From the NCBI RefSeq assembly GCF_026262505.1, contig NC_067206.1, positions 24,009,896 to 24,073,895 of the forward strand: a DNA stretch of 64,000 bases, in the 5' to 3' direction. Origin of the DNA: Trichomonas vaginalis G3 (Eukaryota > Parabasalia > Trichomonadida > Trichomonadidae). This document shows positions 60,737 through 64,000 of this stretch, in pieces (within the stretch, counting starts at the first letter, position 1; every line of letters begins with the position of its first letter). Position numbers and translations under genes: made by a program. The notes beneath the pieces were generated by a model. The model made no database searches, was not told where the DNA came from, and saw nothing but the letters and a program-made list of their open reading frames with translations.

Positions 60737-61578
60737 TGTTGTGCATGAAAATTCGGTTCACTTCACTTCTGACAAAAGTGACAAGTTTACATGGCAAAAA
60801 TATATAGGGTATTTTTTTTAAAAGTAGTTATCTTTATATATAAAAATAAAACTTTTGATATATTTGAGTAAATGATTTATTAATTTATTTATTTATTTTT
60901 TTTAAATCAAATCATATAAATATATATATATAATAGTGAAATAGAACAAGAGATAATTATTGATGATTAAATTGTAGACGAGGATAAAAGTTTAGATAAA
61001 TTAATAAAATTAGTGTGGAATCAGACAAATTTCGGGTTGTTTGGGAAGGAATTGTTGGCTATGATGTACTGATTCATGATCAGTACATCATAGCCAACAA
61101 TTCCTTATACAAAGTTCAAAAACTTGGGTGCAATCAGTTCTGATTGCACCCAAGTTTTTGAACTTTCTCGAGGGAATGAAAGGGTAAGAGGTATACATTA
61201 TGAATATATACCTCTTACCCTTCCATTCCCTCTCTGACAGCGGGAAACTTTGTCTGAATGTTAAACTATTCAGACAAAGTTTCCCGCTGTTTGCGAAGGA
61301 ATTGTTGGCTATGATGTACTGATTCATGATCAGTACATCATAGCCAACAATTCCTTATACAAAGTTCAATTTTCATATTTCATGTATGTAACTCTCTAAA
61401 ACTATAAATCTGATTTTCATTTGGCAGATCCACTTCTTGTCTTTCCATTTTTTTTGAATCAATTTATACAAATAAACTTATAAAACACAAAATTATTATT
61501 TTATAATATAATTCTTAGATAATACATCCGATATGTAAAGTGTCAAAAATGAAGTGAACCGAATTTTCATGCATTACA
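60737..61578. mobile_element. Hairpin-rich non-autonomous element (copy B)
   Basis: 842 bp with inverted ends tgttgtgcatgaaaattcgg and, reversed, tgtaatgcatgaaaattcgg, continuing ttcacttca and tttgacac. The flanking direct repeat is taaaaaaatccaatc (60722-60736 and 61579-61593). Inside, 61043-61370 is a chain of perfect inverted repeats: aaggaattgttggctatgat (twice), a ttcaaaaacttgggtgcaat arm, a ggaatg..aagggtaagagg arm and a cagcgggaaactttgtctga arm. No gene. The termini match copy A. Confidence 0.82.
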
Positions 61579-62864
61579 TAAAAAAATCCAATCTTTTAAA
61601 ATGATGCATACAAAAATTTATAAGCCAGTCAATAAAAGATGTCCGGAACGTTAACAACCTTTTTTTTTCAAATTTGAATAAAAAATATATTATATCGCAT
61701 ATATGCATTGTATGTTGCATTAGAATCTTTGAAACTTGAATCAAGAAACCTACTTCTGAATTTTTTGACAAATTAAGACGATGACTTTTACTTGAGGACG
61801 ATTCGACCAATATTCAATAAGTGAATTTAAAACGTGTACAATCATATAGTGCACTATATGAGTAATATATATGAATGTATAAATTCTGCTATAGTATTGA
61901 TGTCAATACTCTATTATTTATGTACTGATTCTGAAAAAAGGTGAACAAAAGTCAGTGTTTCTCTAACATTAGAAGTGCTTTAGATCAAACGCAGCATACT
62001 ACATTTACGTATTAGTAGTATTGATTTCATATGTATCATAAGCGGCGTCGAAATCCGAGATTTTTTCAGACCTTAAGATTTCGAAATCTTGAAGAAAAAC
62101 TTAATATGTCATAGATTTTGCTATGCATTCATATTGTACACATATTTCTCTGCATATTATGTCGCATAAGTAGCTATTTATTTCAAACAGATATCGTAGA
62201 AAATCGAAAAAAAGAGACCAAGGAGAGAAAAATTTTAGTGTCAGATTTTCCTCCGCTTTTACGTTTCCACTGGAAACGACGCAACTATATATGATCATTC
62301 ATTGAATTACTTTTCTTGTAGGGATTCAAATGACCCTAACTTATTTTTTTTCGAGTTTATTGAATTTTTAGCCTTAGTAAAACATCAACTCGATGAAGAT
62401 TTTTATAAGACGATAGGTCTTGTTTGGTCGTGCAATGATCCCTTAAAGGTTCCACTTAAATTTCTTATCAATTTAGATAGCGGTTTCAATTTTTAGGAGA
62501 TATTCATCATCTCTATCTTGCAATCCATCGAGATTAAGAGGAAATTATTTATAGCAATTTGTTCCCATATAGACTGATGTGGATAGTGAATATATTTTCA
62601 TTGAATGAAAACAACATTCTATCATTTGAAAAAGAAATTTTAGAGCCCACAATTTCAAAATCAGAATCCTCATAGAGTACTGGATTTTCGGCGATACAAC
62701 ACAAACTACAACGGCACATACATTTCTATCTAATTTCATAAAATCTAATTTCAATATTTCTTTGGAGCTGCAAGATCCAACAAACAATTATGACATTGAG
62801 TCATTTATTTGTTTAATAACAAAATAGACAGAATATTGATAAAATTTTCATTCAATAATTAGGT
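61579..62864. other. Intergenic DNA
   Basis: No supported gene in about 1.3 kb. Weak frames at 61574-61810 (-), 62302-62496 (+) and 62545-62787 (-) lack starts or features. 62302-62496 might be a gene remnant (LALVKHQLDEDFYKTIGL). Confidence 0.45.
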
Positions 62865-63379
62865 TTATAAGAAGAATTTAAGAGCAACAGCTAAAATATC
62901 TCCAATGAGAAGGATAATGAAGAATGAAAGACTTTGTGGGAATGTATTTTGGCACCAATCGTGAATATATACAAAACCAGCCTTTTGACATGTTGAGAGA
63001 TCATTCTTCGGCTTAGATTTGACCATGATCGCAAGTGTTAAGCCAAATACAAGTAATGCAATGGAAACACCAAGAGCACCATAGAAAATGAGTCCTTGGA
63101 ATAGAGTAAGAATATCAAATTGAAGAGAATAATCCAAACTCCGTAGCAGGCAACAGTAGCAATGGCAAGGGCAAGGGCAGTTCCTAATACACCAAATATC
63201 TTCTTGAAACTGTCGTTTCTAAATTCACGTGGGAATTCATCCCATTTATCGGTCCACATGCAGTAGTAAATTAAGAATCCCAAGCTTCCAACACCGATGA
63301 ATAGAAATGCACATATGGCGACAATCTTTCGAACCAGTGATTCGGTTTTAATATAATCGACAGCCTTCATCGAAACCAT
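62865..63379 (-). pseudogene. Four-helix membrane protein, one frameshift
   Basis: Two overlapping frames (63038-63379 and 62865-63137) form one protein of about 170 residues with an indel near 63125-63137. There are four hydrophobic helices: IVAICAFLFIGVGSLGFLIY, IFGVLGTALALAIATVACYG, LIFYGALGVSIALLVFGLTL and SLSFFIILLIGDILAVALKF. Between the first two is a soluble segment with C-x-W, and before the last a cysteine-containing loop (CQKAGFVYIHDWCQNTF). The layout is tetraspanin-like, but no CCG motif is seen. The ATG at 63379 (MVSMKAVDYIKTESLV) may instead be at the next M. Host gene; either a recent break or a base-calling error. Confidence 0.65.
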
Positions 63380-63858
63380 TGTTAAAGTGAAATGAAATGA
63401 AACGGTAAATATAAAAATTGATAATAAATCAATTTTTATTGCTTTGCATTTTCAAGCAGGAGCTGTTGAATGATCAGAATGCAAAATTCATTTGCATTTA
63501 AAATCCGCCAAATCAAATTTTTGAAATGGCCATTGAATTGTTTTTCATATCATATTTATTTTCAGTTAAAATGATATATTAATTTATTAAACAAGAATTT
63601 ATTACGAAATTTTGAATTCCGTTAAATCAATTATTATCAAAATAAATTATTCTGAAGTTTACACGAATTTAATAAAAACTTATTGTATGAAAACGATTAG
63701 AATAGAAGTTAACAAAGCTGATTTCGAACATTTTTTTCATAAATTCGATCAATTTTATCAAATATCTATGAAAATTTTTTATTTAATGATTTAATATTAA
63801 TATGAGAGTATAATCAATAATTTATCATTTTTAATACAATGATCACGATCATTTGTTC
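63380..63858. other. Intergenic spacer
   Basis: AT-rich; a tcattt initiator-like motif at 63825 precedes two overlapping short starts (63839 and 63859). Confidence 0.4.
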
Positions 63859-63963
63859 ATGTATATTCCTGAAAATTCTGCTTATCTACGAAGGATTGGC
63901 CCTCGTAGGCATCCTGCTACAGCTGAATTAATTCAATTATTTGCTGAACTAAAGAGTTCATAA
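63859..63963 (+). CDS. Possible tiny ORF
   Basis: A frame of 34 residues (MYIPENSAYLRRIGPRRHPA, ending FAELKSS) that reads like real protein, with in-frame codons upstream to 63835. A competing ATG at 63839 opens a different phase. Too short to judge. Confidence 0.25.
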   Translation: MYIPENSAYLRRIGPRRHPATAELIQLFAELKSS

Positions 63964-64000
63964 AAAAACTCTATTGTTAAAATTTCAATTATCGAAAAGT

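Noticed and set aside
62302-62496. 64-residue forward frame
   Set aside because: It has no ATG start and no conserved features; at best a remnant.
62865-63379. Intron in the membrane protein gene
   Set aside because: No trichomonad-type splice signals (GTATGT, ACTAACACACAG) at the phase change; a one-base indel explains it.

Overview
The window looks like a repeat-dominated, AT-rich piece of a parabasalid (trichomonad) nuclear genome, most like Trichomonas or Tritrichomonas. It carries protein-primed-polymerase Maverick/Polinton DNA, MULE-type DDE transposases, HNH and KilA-N genes of Maverick type, short intergenic spaces and no visible introns. The species is an inference; there is no rRNA or other marker gene in the window.

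Layout. Bases 1-4950 are satellite DNA: a short unit, a large palindrome with a 165-bp x5 core, and a higher-order period of about 1573 bp. Bases 5080-12614 are the right part of a first, degraded Maverick: KilA-N fragment, HNH endonuclease, broken SF3 primase-helicase, two small terminal ORFs. Its terminus is repeated seven times in tandem. Bases 12660-16640 hold a MULE transposase gene cut by a 1-kb hairpin-rich non-autonomous element. Bases 16646-19940 hold pieces of an unrecognised gene separated by a 1.1-kb AT microsatellite and a 269-bp tandem repeat. Bases 21163-22175 are a dead second MULE. Bases 24171-28800 hold an unusual element whose gene(s) combine an FYRN/FYRC-like region with a MULE-like DDE domain, flanked by minisatellites.

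The centrepiece is a Maverick with defined ends at 30325-53762 (23,438 bp). It has 703-bp terminal inverted repeats beginning AG and ending CT, and a 6-bp target duplication (agtcat), and sits inside a 24-bp minisatellite (28805-30324 and 53763-55190). It encodes a packaging ATPase, two possible minor capsid proteins, a collagen-like fibre, an rve integrase with a chromodomain-like tail, a KilA-N protein, protein-primed DNA polymerase B, a double-jelly-roll-type major capsid protein, a proline-rich membrane protein and about a dozen unrecognised proteins. Integrase would insert the element, PolB copy it, and ATPase, capsid and fibre suggest it once made particles. ATPase, PolB and capsid genes are frameshifted, and the fibre gene is split by a 1.45-kb hairpin-array insertion, so this copy is probably not autonomous (or the assembly has indel errors).

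Bases 55260-64000 are mostly host-like intergenic DNA with a coiled-coil gene (57341-57955), a hAT-like non-autonomous element with perfect 8-bp duplications (58741-60102), another hairpin-rich element (60737-61578) and a four-helix membrane protein gene with one frameshift (62865-63379).
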